A stretch of DNA of 64,000 bases, from assembly GCA_018432615.1 (NCBI GenBank), contig JAHDSQ010000003.1, positions 103,729 to 167,728 on the forward strand. The letters run 5' to 3'. Shown here piece by piece: positions 50,160 through 59,679 of the stretch. Numbering within the stretch: the stretch's first letter is position 1; the number at the start of each line of letters is the position of its first letter. Made by a program: the position numbers and the translations under genes. The notes under the pieces were generated by a model. That model worked only from the letters and a program-made list of their open reading frames with translations, did not search any database and was not told the origin of the DNA. Origin of the DNA: Clostridia bacterium. GTDB taxonomy: Bacteria > Bacillota > Peptococcia > DRI-13 > SM3-B62.

Positions 50160-50181
50160 AAAAGAATGAGGGTGAGATATC

Positions 50182-50898
50182 TTGGCGAACACATTCGCAT
50201 TGACTTCAGCCCTAGAGGATTATCTGGAAGTTATTTTAGAATTGGATGAAAAAGAAGAAGAGATCAGGGTAACCGATATTGCTAAAAGGCTAAATATTGC
50301 TAAATCAACTGCTACCATAACCGTGAATAAGTTAAAAAAACTAGGCTTGGTTATTCAGGAAAGCTATGGGCCTGTTGAATTGACGCGCGCCGGTAAGGAG
50401 TACGCCGAAGAGGTGAGAGGGCGTCATTTATTACTGCATAAATTTTTGATTGAATTAGGGGTCGATTACAAGACTGCAGAAAAAGACGCATGTTTGATGG
50501 AACACATTCTCAGCCCCGTTACAATGAAGAGGATTGCCGAATTTGTTAATCAAGAGAATGGAACCGAACAGGAACACACGACCAAAACACATAGATACAG
50601 GGATGCCGGAAGTGGGATAACGGTTGGCACGGCAACTAATGAAACGGGCTTAAGACCGACTGGTGTGAAAGCATTAAGCGAGCTGCGGGTCGGGGAAAAA
50701 GGAAATATCATCAGAATTGCCGGGAAAGGGGCAATTCATCGCCGTATTTTGGATATGGGGGCGGCGACGGGAAGTGAGGTAGTTGTAAAGGGAATCGCTC
50801 CGTTAGGAGATCCGATTGAGGTGACACTGAAAGGATATAATCTCAGTTTTAGAAAAGAAGAGGCGAAGCAGATTTTTGTGGAGGTGTGCCGGAAATGA
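50182..50898 (+). CDS. DtxR family metal-dependent regulator with C-terminal FeoA domain
   Basis: 238 residues. The winged helix (about 5-65; IRVTDIAKRLNIAKSTATITVNKLKKLGLV) and the metal-binding dimerisation domain (about 66-130; HLLLHKFLIELGV, EKDACLMEHILSP, with Glu, Cys and His ligand positions) are DtxR/MntR-like. A FeoA/SH3-like domain occupies about 160-238 (LRVGEKGNIIRIAGKGAIHRRILDMG). Start is TTG after GGGTGAGAT. It presumably senses Fe2+ and represses the downstream feo genes. Confidence 0.9.
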   Translation: MANTFALTSALEDYLEVILELDEKEEEIRVTDIAKRLNIAKSTATITVNKLKKLGLVIQESYGPVELTRAGKEYAEEVRGRHLLLHKFLIELGVDYKTAEKDACLMEHILSPVTMKRIAEFVNQENGTEQEHTTKTHRYRDAGSGITVGTATNETGLRPTGVKALSELRVGEKGNIIRIAGKGAIHRRILDMGAATGSEVVVKGIAPLGDPIEVTLKGYNLSFRKEEAKQIFVEVCRK

Positions 50899-51131
50899 AC
50901 AAAGTAAAGATGCCTCTCGGGTTCTTACAGTCAGGGCGTGAAGGGACTGTGAAAGAAATGCATGGGGGAAACAATATGTGCCGGCGTTTGGCTGGATTGG
51001 GGATTACTTGCGGTTCGCGAGTCGGGGTTATTAGCAACAATGCCGGAGGGCCTTTGATCCTTTCTGTGAAAGAAAGCAGGTTGGCGCTTGGCCGAGGCAT
51101 GGCTTTAAAAATAATGGTGGAGGAAGAATAA
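50895..51131 (+). CDS. feoA: FeoA-domain protein
   Basis: 78 residues from ATG 50895, overlapping the regulator stop by 4 bases, with GGAGGTG upstream. FeoA-like SH3 fold: GREGTVKEMHGGNNMCRRLAGLGI, then GSRVGVISN and a weak C-terminal half. FeoA proteins assist the FeoB ferrous transporter. It diverges from the canonical second FeoA at 51201. Confidence 0.85.
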   Translation: MNKVKMPLGFLQSGREGTVKEMHGGNNMCRRLAGLGITCGSRVGVISNNAGGPLILSVKESRLALGRGMALKIMVEEE

Positions 51132-51146
51132 AATTTTTTTTGCAGC

Positions 51147-51165
51147 AAAGTTAGGTTAGTCTAAC
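51147..51165 (+). promoter_or_regulatory. DtxR-type iron box 2
   Basis: AAAGTTAGGTTAGTCTAAC: left half TTAGGTTAG and right half CTAAC form a palindrome of the DtxR/IdeR type. It sits 36 bases before the second feoA, so iron-loaded regulator should shut off feoA-feoB and the ABC importer genes behind it. Confidence 0.75.
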
Positions 51166-51200
51166 AATATCGTGTACAAAATTGAAAGGGGACAGTGTGA

Positions 51201-51434
51201 ATGGCAAGAACGCTTAAGGGCTTAAAGCCCGGAGAAAAAGGTATAGTTACCAAGGTTTCGGGAGGAACTGCAACAAAAAGGAGACTGATGGATATGGGAA
51301 TAACAAAAGGGGCGGAAGTTCTGGTGCGTAAAGTTGCGCCTTTGGGCGATCCTGTCGAGGTCAAGGTTCGAGGGTATGAACTTAGCCTCAGGAGAGCCGA
51401 TGCAGAAAACGTAGATGTAGAGCTATCGAAGTAA
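51201..51434 (+). CDS. feoA: Ferrous iron transport protein A
   Basis: 77 residues, a canonical FeoA: KGLKPGEKGIVTKVSGG, RRLMDMGITKGAEVLVRKVAPLGDPVEVKVRGYELSLR region and EL at the end. It docks on the cytosolic part of FeoB. AAAGGGGACAG precedes the ATG. feoB follows after 28 bases. Confidence 0.94.
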   Translation: MARTLKGLKPGEKGIVTKVSGGTATKRRLMDMGITKGAEVLVRKVAPLGDPVEVKVRGYELSLRRADAENVDVELSK

Positions 51435-51462
51435 AGTACTAATTGAGACAGGAGGGTTAAGT

Positions 51463-53508
51463 ATGTCATTTAGATTTGCGCTGGTGGGGAACCCCAACAG
51501 CGGTAAAACAAGTCTTTTCAATGAAATAACCGGTAATACCCAGTATGTGGGAAATTGGCCGGGTGTTACCGTAGAAAAAAAAGAGGGTAGAGCAAAGAAA
51601 ATAAAAGATGATGTAAAAATAATAGACCTGCCCGGGATTTATTCCTTGTCACCATATACCCTGGAAGAAATCATTGCCAGAGACTATTTGGTTGATGAAA
51701 AACCTGATGTTGTCATCAATATTGTCGATGCTACCAACATTGAACGAAATCTATATTTGACGACTCAATTGGTTGAGTTGGGATTGCCGGTGGTTATAGC
51801 CTTGAACATGATGGATGAAGTTGAAGCGGCTAAGGATAAGATTGACATCGATGCTTTGGCAAAGTCCCTGGGGATTCCCATTATTCCGACGGTTGCCACC
51901 AAAGGCAGAGGTGTCAATGAGTTGATGCAAAAGTCTCTTCAAATTGCGCAAACAGCCGCGGTTGGCTCAGCGACAGGAAAATCTTTAAACATTTTTAATA
52001 AGGGAATTGAAAAATATATTACAGAAGCAGAGAGCGCTTTAGCTGCTCATTTACAGGATATTCCGTTCAACCCAAGGTGGGTTGCTTTAAAGCTATTAGA
52101 AGGGGATCTAAAGATTATTGATAGGTTAAACCTTCCGGGTAAATTGCTGCAAGAGATTGGACAACGCCGCGATATGCTGGAAGAAGAATATGGCAGTGAT
52201 GCGGAAACTATAATTGCCGATGCACGATATGATTTTATTTCCGGTATTGTCAAAAAGACAATCGAGCGTAAACGTTCGCAAGGGGCGTTATCTACTTCAG
52301 ATAAGATCGACAAAGTTGTTACCAACAGATTGCTGGCTATTCCTTTGTTCCTTGCCGTGATGTTTGTTGTCTTCAGGATAACATTTGGGGCTTTGGGTTC
52401 TTTTACGATTGATTGGGTTGATGCACTAATAAATGGGACAATAGCTGGGACAATCAATGGTTGGTTGGAAGCGCTTGGGGCTGCCGAGTGGCTGCATGCC
52501 CTGATTATTGACGGGATATTAGCAGGTTTAAGCAGTATCCTGGTTTTCGTGCCTCAAATTATGATATTGTTTTTATTCTTGGCCTTTTTGGAGGATAGCG
52601 GGTATATGGCTCGGGCGGCTTTTATCATGGACCGTCTTTTTAAAAGGCTGGGCTTGAGTGGGAAGTCATTTATTCCCATGTTGATGGGATTTGGCTGTAG
52701 TGTGCCGGCCATTATGGCTACCAGGACCCTGGAAAATGAAAAAGACAGGCGCTTAACTATCATTCTTACACCGTTTATGTCCTGTGGAGCAAAGCTGCCG
52801 ATTTATGCTTTGTTTGCTGGCGCATTTTTTGCTAATAATCAATCGCTGGTCGTGTTTTCTATTTATCTTTTAGGAATCGTCATCGCTATACTTTCCGGTA
52901 TTATACTGAGAAAAACTGTTTTAAAGGGTGAACCGACGCCTTTCTTAATGGAATTGCCGCCTTACAGGATACCTACCGGTAAAGGGTTGCTGATACATAT
53001 GTGGGATCGGGGTAAGGGCTTTATTAAAAAGGCCGGCACGGTCATTTTTGCTGCTGCTGTGTTTATCTGGTTTTTCCAGACCTTCAACTTCTCTTTGAAA
53101 ATGGTTGAGGATCCTGCCAACAGCATCTTAGGCGTTATTGGGCGTGGTATAGCGCCAATTTTCTCTCCCTTAGGATTTGGAGACTGGAAATCGGCAGTTG
53201 CTATCTTTACAGGTTTGTTAGCCAAGGAAGTAGTAGTGACGACAATGGGGATTTTACATGGACTCGGGGAGGTAACAGAGAGCTCTACAAGCCTGATCGG
53301 TGCTATGCAGACCTATTTCACCCCGTTGAAGGCATACGCCTTTATGGCTTTTACCCTTTTGTATATGCCGTGCATTGCCGCATTTGGTGTTATTAAACGC
53401 GAGATGAACTCTTGGAAGTGGACTTGGTTTGCGGTAGGATTTCAAACGGCTGTGGCTTGGCTTGTTGCCTTTGTTATTTATCAAGTAGGGAGTCTATTGG
53501 GCTTTTAA
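51463..53508 (+). CDS. feoB: Ferrous iron transport protein B
   Basis: 681 residues. N-terminal G domain: G1 GNPNSGKTS (9-17), G2 region NWPGVTVEKKEG, G3 DLPGIYSLSPY, G4 NMMDE. A helical GDI spacer follows, then about eight to ten membrane helices from about 290, with the gating segments YMARAAFIMDR, SFIPMLMGFGCSVPAIMATRTLE and CGAKLPIYALF, the conserved Cys-containing path for Fe2+. GGAGGGTTAAGT precedes the ATG. Fe2+ uptake suits an anaerobe. Confidence 0.96.
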   Translation: MSFRFALVGNPNSGKTSLFNEITGNTQYVGNWPGVTVEKKEGRAKKIKDDVKIIDLPGIYSLSPYTLEEIIARDYLVDEKPDVVINIVDATNIERNLYLTTQLVELGLPVVIALNMMDEVEAAKDKIDIDALAKSLGIPIIPTVATKGRGVNELMQKSLQIAQTAAVGSATGKSLNIFNKGIEKYITEAESALAAHLQDIPFNPRWVALKLLEGDLKIIDRLNLPGKLLQEIGQRRDMLEEEYGSDAETIIADARYDFISGIVKKTIERKRSQGALSTSDKIDKVVTNRLLAIPLFLAVMFVVFRITFGALGSFTIDWVDALINGTIAGTINGWLEALGAAEWLHALIIDGILAGLSSILVFVPQIMILFLFLAFLEDSGYMARAAFIMDRLFKRLGLSGKSFIPMLMGFGCSVPAIMATRTLENEKDRRLTIILTPFMSCGAKLPIYALFAGAFFANNQSLVVFSIYLLGIVIAILSGIILRKTVLKGEPTPFLMELPPYRIPTGKGLLIHMWDRGKGFIKKAGTVIFAAAVFIWFFQTFNFSLKMVEDPANSILGVIGRGIAPIFSPLGFGDWKSAVAIFTGLLAKEVVVTTMGILHGLGEVTESSTSLIGAMQTYFTPLKAYAFMAFTLLYMPCIAAFGVIKREMNSWKWTWFAVGFQTAVAWLVAFVIYQVGSLLGF

Positions 53509-53525
53509 GATGGGAGCGGATGGTT

Positions 53526-54599
53526 ATGAAAAAAAAAGTAATTAGTATTGTTAGCATTGTTTTGGTTTGTGTGTTTTTGTTTAGCGGTTGTGGTGGTTCC
53601 GCCACAACCGGTGTGCAAGAAGAAAAAGAGGAAGTACAGGCTTATGCAGGTAAAGAGGGTCGCATTACAGCGTATATTTCCGGACCCGATCAGATGCTGA
53701 AGGACATTGAAGAGGGTTTTGAAGAGACACATGGAGACGTTTTGGATGTATTGGCGATGGGATGCGGTCCTTTAGCCCAAAAGGTCAATGCCGAGGCTGA
53801 GGCCGGGAATGTGCAGGCCGATGTTATTTGGGGCGCAGAGCCGATAGTATATATTGAATTCCAGTCCAAAGGCATCTTGCAACAATATGTTTCTCCGGAA
53901 GCCGAGGCGTTAAAAAAGGAGTATGTGGTAGGCGACGGTTTCTATACGCTTTGCAACGCACGTTATGGCGTGATAGTGTACAATCGTGAAAGGGTAGCGG
54001 ATTCTGAGGTGCCGGTATCATGGCAGCAACTGGCAGGTGAGAACTGGAAGAATCGCTTGGCCATAGCGGATGCGGGACAGTCGGCGATGGCTTTAGCCTT
54101 GGTTGCCGGCCTTGTTCAGATGGAGGAGCGCGGATGGTCCTATCTGCAGGCTTTGAAAGACAATGGGGTTATGCTTACGCAACAGAATAACCAAGCAATA
54201 GAAAAGGTGGCGTCAGGAGAAGTAGATGCGGCGATAGCTCCCCATGACGGTGTTTTAAGATTGATAAAAAAAGATAAAAAGGCCGGGATAGAAAGTAAAC
54301 TTGCCATTGCTTGGCCAAAAGAAGGAGCACTCAGTGTACAAAGGCCGATTGCCATAGTTGCTAATAAGTCCAGACCGGAGATAAATAATGAGCTGTGCCA
54401 TGAGTTTGTCGATTTTGTGATTTCACCGGCTGGACAAAAGATTGCCGCGAAATATGGGTTCATTTCCGTAAGGAATGACCAGAGCCTGCCGGATGGGGTA
54501 CCCAAAGATGTAAAAGGGGTAAGCATCGATTGGAACAATGCAGTAAAAGAGGCCGGTGAACTGCGAAATGAATTTGATAGAATCATGACAAGCAAGTAG
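53526..54599 (+). CDS. Ferric-type ABC transporter substrate-binding lipoprotein
   Basis: 357 residues with signal peptide and lipobox LFSGC (Cys about 21), so it is lipid-anchored outside the membrane. The fold resembles the FbpA/AfuA (COG1840) group: ITAYISGPDQMLKDIEEGFE, VIWGAEPIVYIEFQSKGIL, and VIVYNRERV. I took ATG 53526 over 53520 by ribosome-site spacing. It begins 18 bases after feoB and is likely part of the iron-regulated unit. Thiamine or phosphonate binding proteins share this fold, so iron is inferred from context. Confidence 0.85.
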   Translation: MKKKVISIVSIVLVCVFLFSGCGGSATTGVQEEKEEVQAYAGKEGRITAYISGPDQMLKDIEEGFEETHGDVLDVLAMGCGPLAQKVNAEAEAGNVQADVIWGAEPIVYIEFQSKGILQQYVSPEAEALKKEYVVGDGFYTLCNARYGVIVYNRERVADSEVPVSWQQLAGENWKNRLAIADAGQSAMALALVAGLVQMEERGWSYLQALKDNGVMLTQQNNQAIEKVASGEVDAAIAPHDGVLRLIKKDKKAGIESKLAIAWPKEGALSVQRPIAIVANKSRPEINNELCHEFVDFVISPAGQKIAAKYGFISVRNDQSLPDGVPKDVKGVSIDWNNAVKEAGELRNEFDRIMTSK

Positions 54600-54613
54600 A
54601 CGGGAATTGAGAG

Positions 54614-56314
54614 ATGAAATTGCGAAAAGGAAAAGAACGTAGTCAAGGTCCGCTGTTTATTAGCGGACCGGTTATTTTAATTGTATTAGGGCTGGTTTTG
54701 TATCCATTGCTCATGCTTTTTTTGTTTAGTTTGGGAATAAATTTGCATGATCCGAATATAACCGGGGCTTATTATCTGCAAGCCTTGTCGGATATCAAAA
54801 CGATGGTGGCCTTAAAAAACACCTTGTATGTAGCCGGTGGGGTGACGGCAGTAGCAATACTGTTGGGGGGCGGCTTGGCTTGGTTGGTTGCACGTACCGA
54901 TATTCCCCATAAAAGGTTGATTGAGATAATTGTGTTTTTAACTTTTACTATTCCTTCGTATATCTTAGCAGTGGCCTGGATCCAGTTGTTGGGTCGAAAC
55001 GGTTTTATCAACCGGCTCTTGTATGAAAAATGGCAGTTTATTGCAGAGCCGCTGGATATCTACTCTTTGGAAGGTATAATCCTTGTTATGGCCTTGCATT
55101 CCTTTCCTTTGGTTTTTATGGCTTTGGTATCCGCGCTAAAAATGAATGACAAAACTTTAGAGATGGCGGCCCGACTTGCGGGGGCGAGCCGGATGAAAGC
55201 CTTATTTACCGTTACTCTGCCGTTAATGCTGCCGAATATTTTATCGGTGGGACTGTTGGTATTTCAGCAGACGATGGCTTGCTTTGGGGTTGCGGCCGTT
55301 ATAGGTTTGCCAACGAGTAATTATGTGCTTACCACCAGGATATACAGTGCGATGAGCAGATTAGATCTGCCTTCGGCTGCCTCAACTTCTATGATTTTGT
55401 TGCTATGCTCCGGAGTGGTATTCTGTTTATATAATTACAGTTTGCGCAGCAAAAGGTATATTAATATAAATTCTCAATCCAGAAAGGCAGAACCAGTATC
55501 CTTAGGCAGTTGGAAGATGCCCATGTTTATCGGTGTTTTTCTCTTGCTATCGGTTACTACTATCATTCCTTTGGGGAGTGTGGTAGCTACTTCGTTTTTA
55601 AAGAGCTGGGGTCTGTCGTTAAGGTTTGAAAATATGACGATAAATAATTATCTTACCATTTTTGGCGGGCAGACGATTGCTTTCAGGGCCTTTTTCAACA
55701 GCATTACCTTTGCATTTATAGCAGCCACTGTTACGGCCATAATAGGGACGATCATTTCTTATCTTTCTACCAGAACGACAATTAAAGGGAGAAAATATTT
55801 GGAATTTGTGGCAACTTGGCCCTTGACTGTTCCCGGTACTGTGTTAGCGGTTGCTGCTGTATTGGCTTGGATAAATGCTCCTTTGAGGATTTATGGAACA
55901 CCATGGATATTGTTAATCACATATATTGTGGCTTGCCTGCCTTTTGGTGTAAGAAATATCAATGGGCTCTTACAGGGTATGGATCCTTTGCTGGAAGATG
56001 CGGCCAGGGTATCGGGAGCGTCTTGGCTTAGGACCTTTAAGGATATCACCTTGCCTTTGATAACACCTGGAATCAAAGCCGGATGGATAACAGCGTTTCT
56101 GCTGGTTTTGAGGGAAATACCCATCTCTATTCTGCTTTATTCTGCCGGAGCCGAGACTATAGGAGTGCTTCTTTACAGCATGCGTTCAGATACGGGGGGG
56201 CTGGAAACCGTTTCCGCGGTTGCGGTTATTCTGATAGTTTTGATCGTTGCCGGTAATGTTTTGATTGGAAAGTTTGGCAAGCCAAGAAAGGAGGCTACGA
56301 ATGATCCAAGCTGA
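54614..56314 (+). CDS. ABC transporter permease, fused two-domain FbpB type
   Basis: 566 residues with two permease halves in one chain, about 12 helices. The two EAA loops are EMAARLAGASRMKALFTVTLP (about 189-209) and EDAARVSGASWLRTFKDITLP (about 462-482). This double layout is typical of FbpB ferric and thiamine permeases. It starts 14 bases after the binding protein and overlaps the ATPase gene by 14 bases. Confidence 0.92.
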   Translation: MKLRKGKERSQGPLFISGPVILIVLGLVLYPLLMLFLFSLGINLHDPNITGAYYLQALSDIKTMVALKNTLYVAGGVTAVAILLGGGLAWLVARTDIPHKRLIEIIVFLTFTIPSYILAVAWIQLLGRNGFINRLLYEKWQFIAEPLDIYSLEGIILVMALHSFPLVFMALVSALKMNDKTLEMAARLAGASRMKALFTVTLPLMLPNILSVGLLVFQQTMACFGVAAVIGLPTSNYVLTTRIYSAMSRLDLPSAASTSMILLLCSGVVFCLYNYSLRSKRYININSQSRKAEPVSLGSWKMPMFIGVFLLLSVTTIIPLGSVVATSFLKSWGLSLRFENMTINNYLTIFGGQTIAFRAFFNSITFAFIAATVTAIIGTIISYLSTRTTIKGRKYLEFVATWPLTVPGTVLAVAAVLAWINAPLRIYGTPWILLITYIVACLPFGVRNINGLLQGMDPLLEDAARVSGASWLRTFKDITLPLITPGIKAGWITAFLLVLREIPISILLYSAGAETIGVLLYSMRSDTGGLETVSAVAVILIVLIVAGNVLIGKFGKPRKEATNDPS

Positions 56315-57350
56315 AATAGCTGATCTCAGTAAGAAATACGGGAAAGAAGTCGTTATCAACGATTTGAATTTAAGGATCAACAAAGGAGAAGTATTGGCGG
56401 TAGTGGGACCAAGTGGATGCGGTAAAACCACGCTTTTACAAATAATTGCCGGATTGACGGGAGCAGAAAAGGGAAGTGTTGTTCTGGCAGGAAGGACGTT
56501 ATTGTCTGTTGAAAGAAATATTTCTGTTTTGCCCGAGAAACGCAAAATAGCGATGGTTTTTCAAAATTATGCACTTTGGCCCCATTATAACGTTTGGCAG
56601 AACATATCTTATGCCCTGCGTGTGCGGGGGGTGGAAAAAAGCAAATGCGAAAAGATAGTGAAGGAAACAATGGAAATGGTAAGGCTTGAGGGTAAACAGA
56701 AGCGCTACCCTCATGAATTGAGCGGTGGGGAGCAGCAACGTGTTGCCTTGGCCCGGGCTCTTGTAATAAGGCCGGATCTGCTTCTTTTCGACGAGTCCTT
56801 ATCAAACCTGGATGCTAAGATGAAGGAGAAAATGCTTAGAGAGATCAAGAAGATACAGCAAGAGTTGCGCTTGACGATCGTGCATGTGACGCATGATCAA
56901 CACGAAGCTATGGGCATGGCTGACAGGATAGCGGTCATGAACAAGGGACGAATCGAACAAGTCGGTGTAGTGGAGGAGGTATATAAATACCCTGTGACAC
57001 AGTTTGTTGCAGGGTTCATAGGAACTGCCAATTTCATTTCCGGGAGTTCGGATGATATTACGGAAAGCAAGTTATGGAGAAGGGCGGTCAGAGCCGCGGG
57101 AAATGAAAATGAGATTCAGGAAAAAGAAAAGCTGCTGAGTGTTCGCCCTGAAGATGTAATTATAAAACGTGAGAAAGGGGAGATAATTGGTACAGTTGCC
57201 AAGGCCATATATCGGGGCAATGCTATTGATTATGAGATAATGGCAGGAAAGAGGCTACTATATGTTCGGACCGGTACGAGAAACCTATATGAACTCGGGG
57301 CGGAGGTTTCGATTGATATGGTACGGGCCGTGGCGATAAAGTGTAATTAA
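56301..57350 (+). CDS. ABC transporter ATPase, FbpC/PotA type
   Basis: 349 residues from ATG 56301, with AAGGAGG upstream. Walker A is GPSGCGKTT (about 34-42), signature LSGGEQQRVALARAL, Walker B LLLFDESLSNLDAKMKE with Ser in place of the usual Pro after DE, and the H-loop VTHDQHEAM. A C-terminal TOBE-like domain (about 270-349; SVRPEDVIIKREKG) is present. It completes the importer with the two preceding genes. Confidence 0.93.
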   Translation: MIQAEIADLSKKYGKEVVINDLNLRINKGEVLAVVGPSGCGKTTLLQIIAGLTGAEKGSVVLAGRTLLSVERNISVLPEKRKIAMVFQNYALWPHYNVWQNISYALRVRGVEKSKCEKIVKETMEMVRLEGKQKRYPHELSGGEQQRVALARALVIRPDLLLFDESLSNLDAKMKEKMLREIKKIQQELRLTIVHVTHDQHEAMGMADRIAVMNKGRIEQVGVVEEVYKYPVTQFVAGFIGTANFISGSSDDITESKLWRRAVRAAGNENEIQEKEKLLSVRPEDVIIKREKGEIIGTVAKAIYRGNAIDYEIMAGKRLLYVRTGTRNLYELGAEVSIDMVRAVAIKCN

Positions 57351-57432
57351 TATTTGTTTATGCAAAGGAGAGGTGTACCCGGCTGTAGAATATAGATGGG
57401 AGTCAAGGCTAAGGGAAGAAGGGATGAATAGG

Positions 57433-58464
57433 ATGAAGATGACCCGCAGAGAGTTCATATCCCTGGCGGTCGGAGCAAGTGCCGTTGGTTGCTTGTCTTT
57501 GGCCGGCTTTCTTAAGCTTAAGGATAATGGTACTAAAGGAGAACTTGAGGTTACAGAGGAGGGAGAAGAAAAGGATATACGGATAAGGTTAAAGAACCTG
57601 CGGGAGCATGTACAGGTCTTGACAGGGAAAAACTTTGGCGGACGACGAGCCGGCACAAGCGGAGAGGCCGCAACCTGTCAATATTTGGCCCAGCAATTAA
57701 AAAGAATGGGAGTGGAGCCCTGTGGTGAACAGGGAACCTTTTTTCAAAGCTTTCCGATACCGGGAATGGCTTTAATGATGAAAGATAAAAGAGCCGTTTT
57801 TAACAGAAAAAATAATAATTCCCAGCATACTGCTGAGAATGTTTTAGGGTTAATAGAAGGGCAACTTTTCCCTGATAAATATGTGGTATTATCGGCTCAT
57901 TTGGATCATCTGGGTGTATGGCAGGATGAGCTGTACCCCGGGGCAAACGATAATGCTTCGGGAGTAGCAACACTTTTGGAAATAACCAGGTTACTTTGCC
58001 AGGGGGATTCCGCCCCGCCTTATTCTGTCCTTATCGCTTTTTGGAGCGCGGAGGAGATGGGTTTACTCGGATCACGGCATTTTCTTCAGAACCCTCTGAT
58101 ACCAAAAGATAAGCTGGGGATGAATATTAACCTTGACAGTATTGGCAGCGGGAATGAGAAGGATTTCGTTTTTTGGGCCCACGATTTGGCAAGGTTGCCA
58201 GAATGGCTTGACGTCAAAGGGATGGCGAGTTATTCTACTCTTATGCTGACAGGGCAGGTCGATGATTTACACAGCAGTGATCACAGGCCCTTTTTGGATG
58301 AAAGGATACCTGCTGTGACCTTTTTGGCTGAAAACTGGCTACAGAACAATCACACCCCCCTTGATGTACCTGAGGGTTTAAACCATGCTAAAATGGCATC
58401 TCTAGGAGAGTTAGTTTTTGAAATAGCCACCTCGCCTGAGTTGGGAGAGCTGTTCGCCTATTAG
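57433..58464 (+). CDS. Exported M28 family zinc peptidase (Tat signal)
   Basis: 343 residues from ATG 57433. The N-terminus TRREFISLAVGASAVGC combines a twin-arginine motif with a hydrophobic stretch and a Cys, so Tat export and perhaps lipidation. The M28 metal ligands are SAHLDHLG (His), GANDNASGV (bridging Asp), AEEMGLLGS (Glu-Glu), NLDSIG (Asp) and HSSDHRPF (His). Such enzymes are aminopeptidases or glutaminyl cyclase-like. Start choice among ATGs at 57424, 57433 and 57439 is uncertain. Confidence 0.86.
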   Translation: MKMTRREFISLAVGASAVGCLSLAGFLKLKDNGTKGELEVTEEGEEKDIRIRLKNLREHVQVLTGKNFGGRRAGTSGEAATCQYLAQQLKRMGVEPCGEQGTFFQSFPIPGMALMMKDKRAVFNRKNNNSQHTAENVLGLIEGQLFPDKYVVLSAHLDHLGVWQDELYPGANDNASGVATLLEITRLLCQGDSAPPYSVLIAFWSAEEMGLLGSRHFLQNPLIPKDKLGMNINLDSIGSGNEKDFVFWAHDLARLPEWLDVKGMASYSTLMLTGQVDDLHSSDHRPFLDERIPAVTFLAENWLQNNHTPLDVPEGLNHAKMASLGELVFEIATSPELGELFAY

Positions 58465-59627
58465 AGCAAACGCCCTTCAGATTGGTCTGCTTGTTCTGTT
58501 TTGGTGTTTTTTATAAAGAAGGGCTTATAAAGAACGGCACTGACCAAGGCGGTAAACGGAACTGCCAGAAACAGGCCGATGCTGCCCGAGAGGGCACGGA
58601 TAATTTCTGTAGCTATCATATCGAGGTTGATATATTTTAGAAAAGGTATATTGTTAGCGAATATCAGGAGCATTAAAGGCAAGGCGCTGCCGGTGTAAGC
58701 CAGGATCAGGGTGTTGGCCATGGTCCCTATGATGTCCCGGCCCACATTGAGACCACTCTTTACCAATTGACTAAAGGAAAGCTCACGATTTACTAAATGA
58801 ATCTCAGTAATGCTGGAAGCGATTGACATGGCCACGTCCATGACGGCTCCGAGTGAGCCGATTACAATGCCCGCAAAGAGTATGCCGGTTATATCCATCT
58901 TGCCTTCGGCAAAACTGAAAAAGAATAGTCTGCTTTCTTCAGAACCCAGACCACTGATACGACCAAGCGTGATAACATATTTAGCCAGGAGCCCTCCAAT
59001 TACTATTCCCATCGTTGTACCGGAAATAGCGGCGAGGGATTTTTTTGTGAATCCCGTAATCAGCATGTGGGTCGCAACGGTGATGCCTATGCAGACAAGG
59101 ATAGTAATGGCAATAGGGTTCTTTCCTGCCAAAATAGCAGGCAGAAGTATCTTAACGACAGAGCCTACGGTTATGAGTAATGAGAAAATCGTTTTCACTC
59201 CCTGACGGGCACCGATAAGCAGGATTGAAGCCATAAAAATTGCAAGCATCCATTTGAGGTACTTGTCCCGGGAAATGTCGGAAATGTAGGCACCCTTCAG
59301 GACAAAATCCTCGACCTCCAGGCTTAGGATAACCTCATCGTCCGGGTAAACTTCAAAACTGTAAGCGGGATTGCCGCCTGAATAGTGGACGGTATCAAGG
59401 GTACGTCCTTTATAGGGCCCGGTTGTTATTTTAAGATGTGCGAGCCATTGCTTTTCATCCTCAAAGACAATCGATTCTTCCTCAGATTCTATCTCCTGCA
59501 TGTCTAAAACAATACCTTTGGCAATAACCTCCGATTCGTATTCCTGCTCGATTTGGAGGGTGTTGCTGTAAATATAACCGGCGCAAACAAGAACGGCACA
59601 TATGATATAAGCTGCTAGACGACGCAT
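58461..59627 (-). CDS. YibE/F family membrane protein
   Basis: 388 residues: a first helix (about 5-22), an extracytoplasmic beta domain (about 25-120, with GPYKGRTLDTVHYSGGN), then about seven to eight helices, with the family segments SAVMDVAMSIASS-like GAVMDVAMSIASSITEIH and GRDIIGTMANTLILAYTGSALPL. The family's transport role is not established. AGAAGGGATT precedes the ATG. It overlaps the end of the M28 gene by 4 bases. Confidence 0.9.
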   Translation of the reverse strand: MRRLAAYIICAVLVCAGYIYSNTLQIEQEYESEVIAKGIVLDMQEIESEEESIVFEDEKQWLAHLKITTGPYKGRTLDTVHYSGGNPAYSFEVYPDDEVILSLEVEDFVLKGAYISDISRDKYLKWMLAIFMASILLIGARQGVKTIFSLLITVGSVVKILLPAILAGKNPIAITILVCIGITVATHMLITGFTKKSLAAISGTTMGIVIGGLLAKYVITLGRISGLGSEESRLFFFSFAEGKMDITGILFAGIVIGSLGAVMDVAMSIASSITEIHLVNRELSFSQLVKSGLNVGRDIIGTMANTLILAYTGSALPLMLLIFANNIPFLKYINLDMIATEIIRALSGSIGLFLAVPFTALVSAVLYKPFFIKNTKTEQADQSEGRLL

Positions 59628-59679
59628 TGGCTATCAATCCCTTCTTAAGAAAAAGACATGTATGTTAAATATTATCTTT

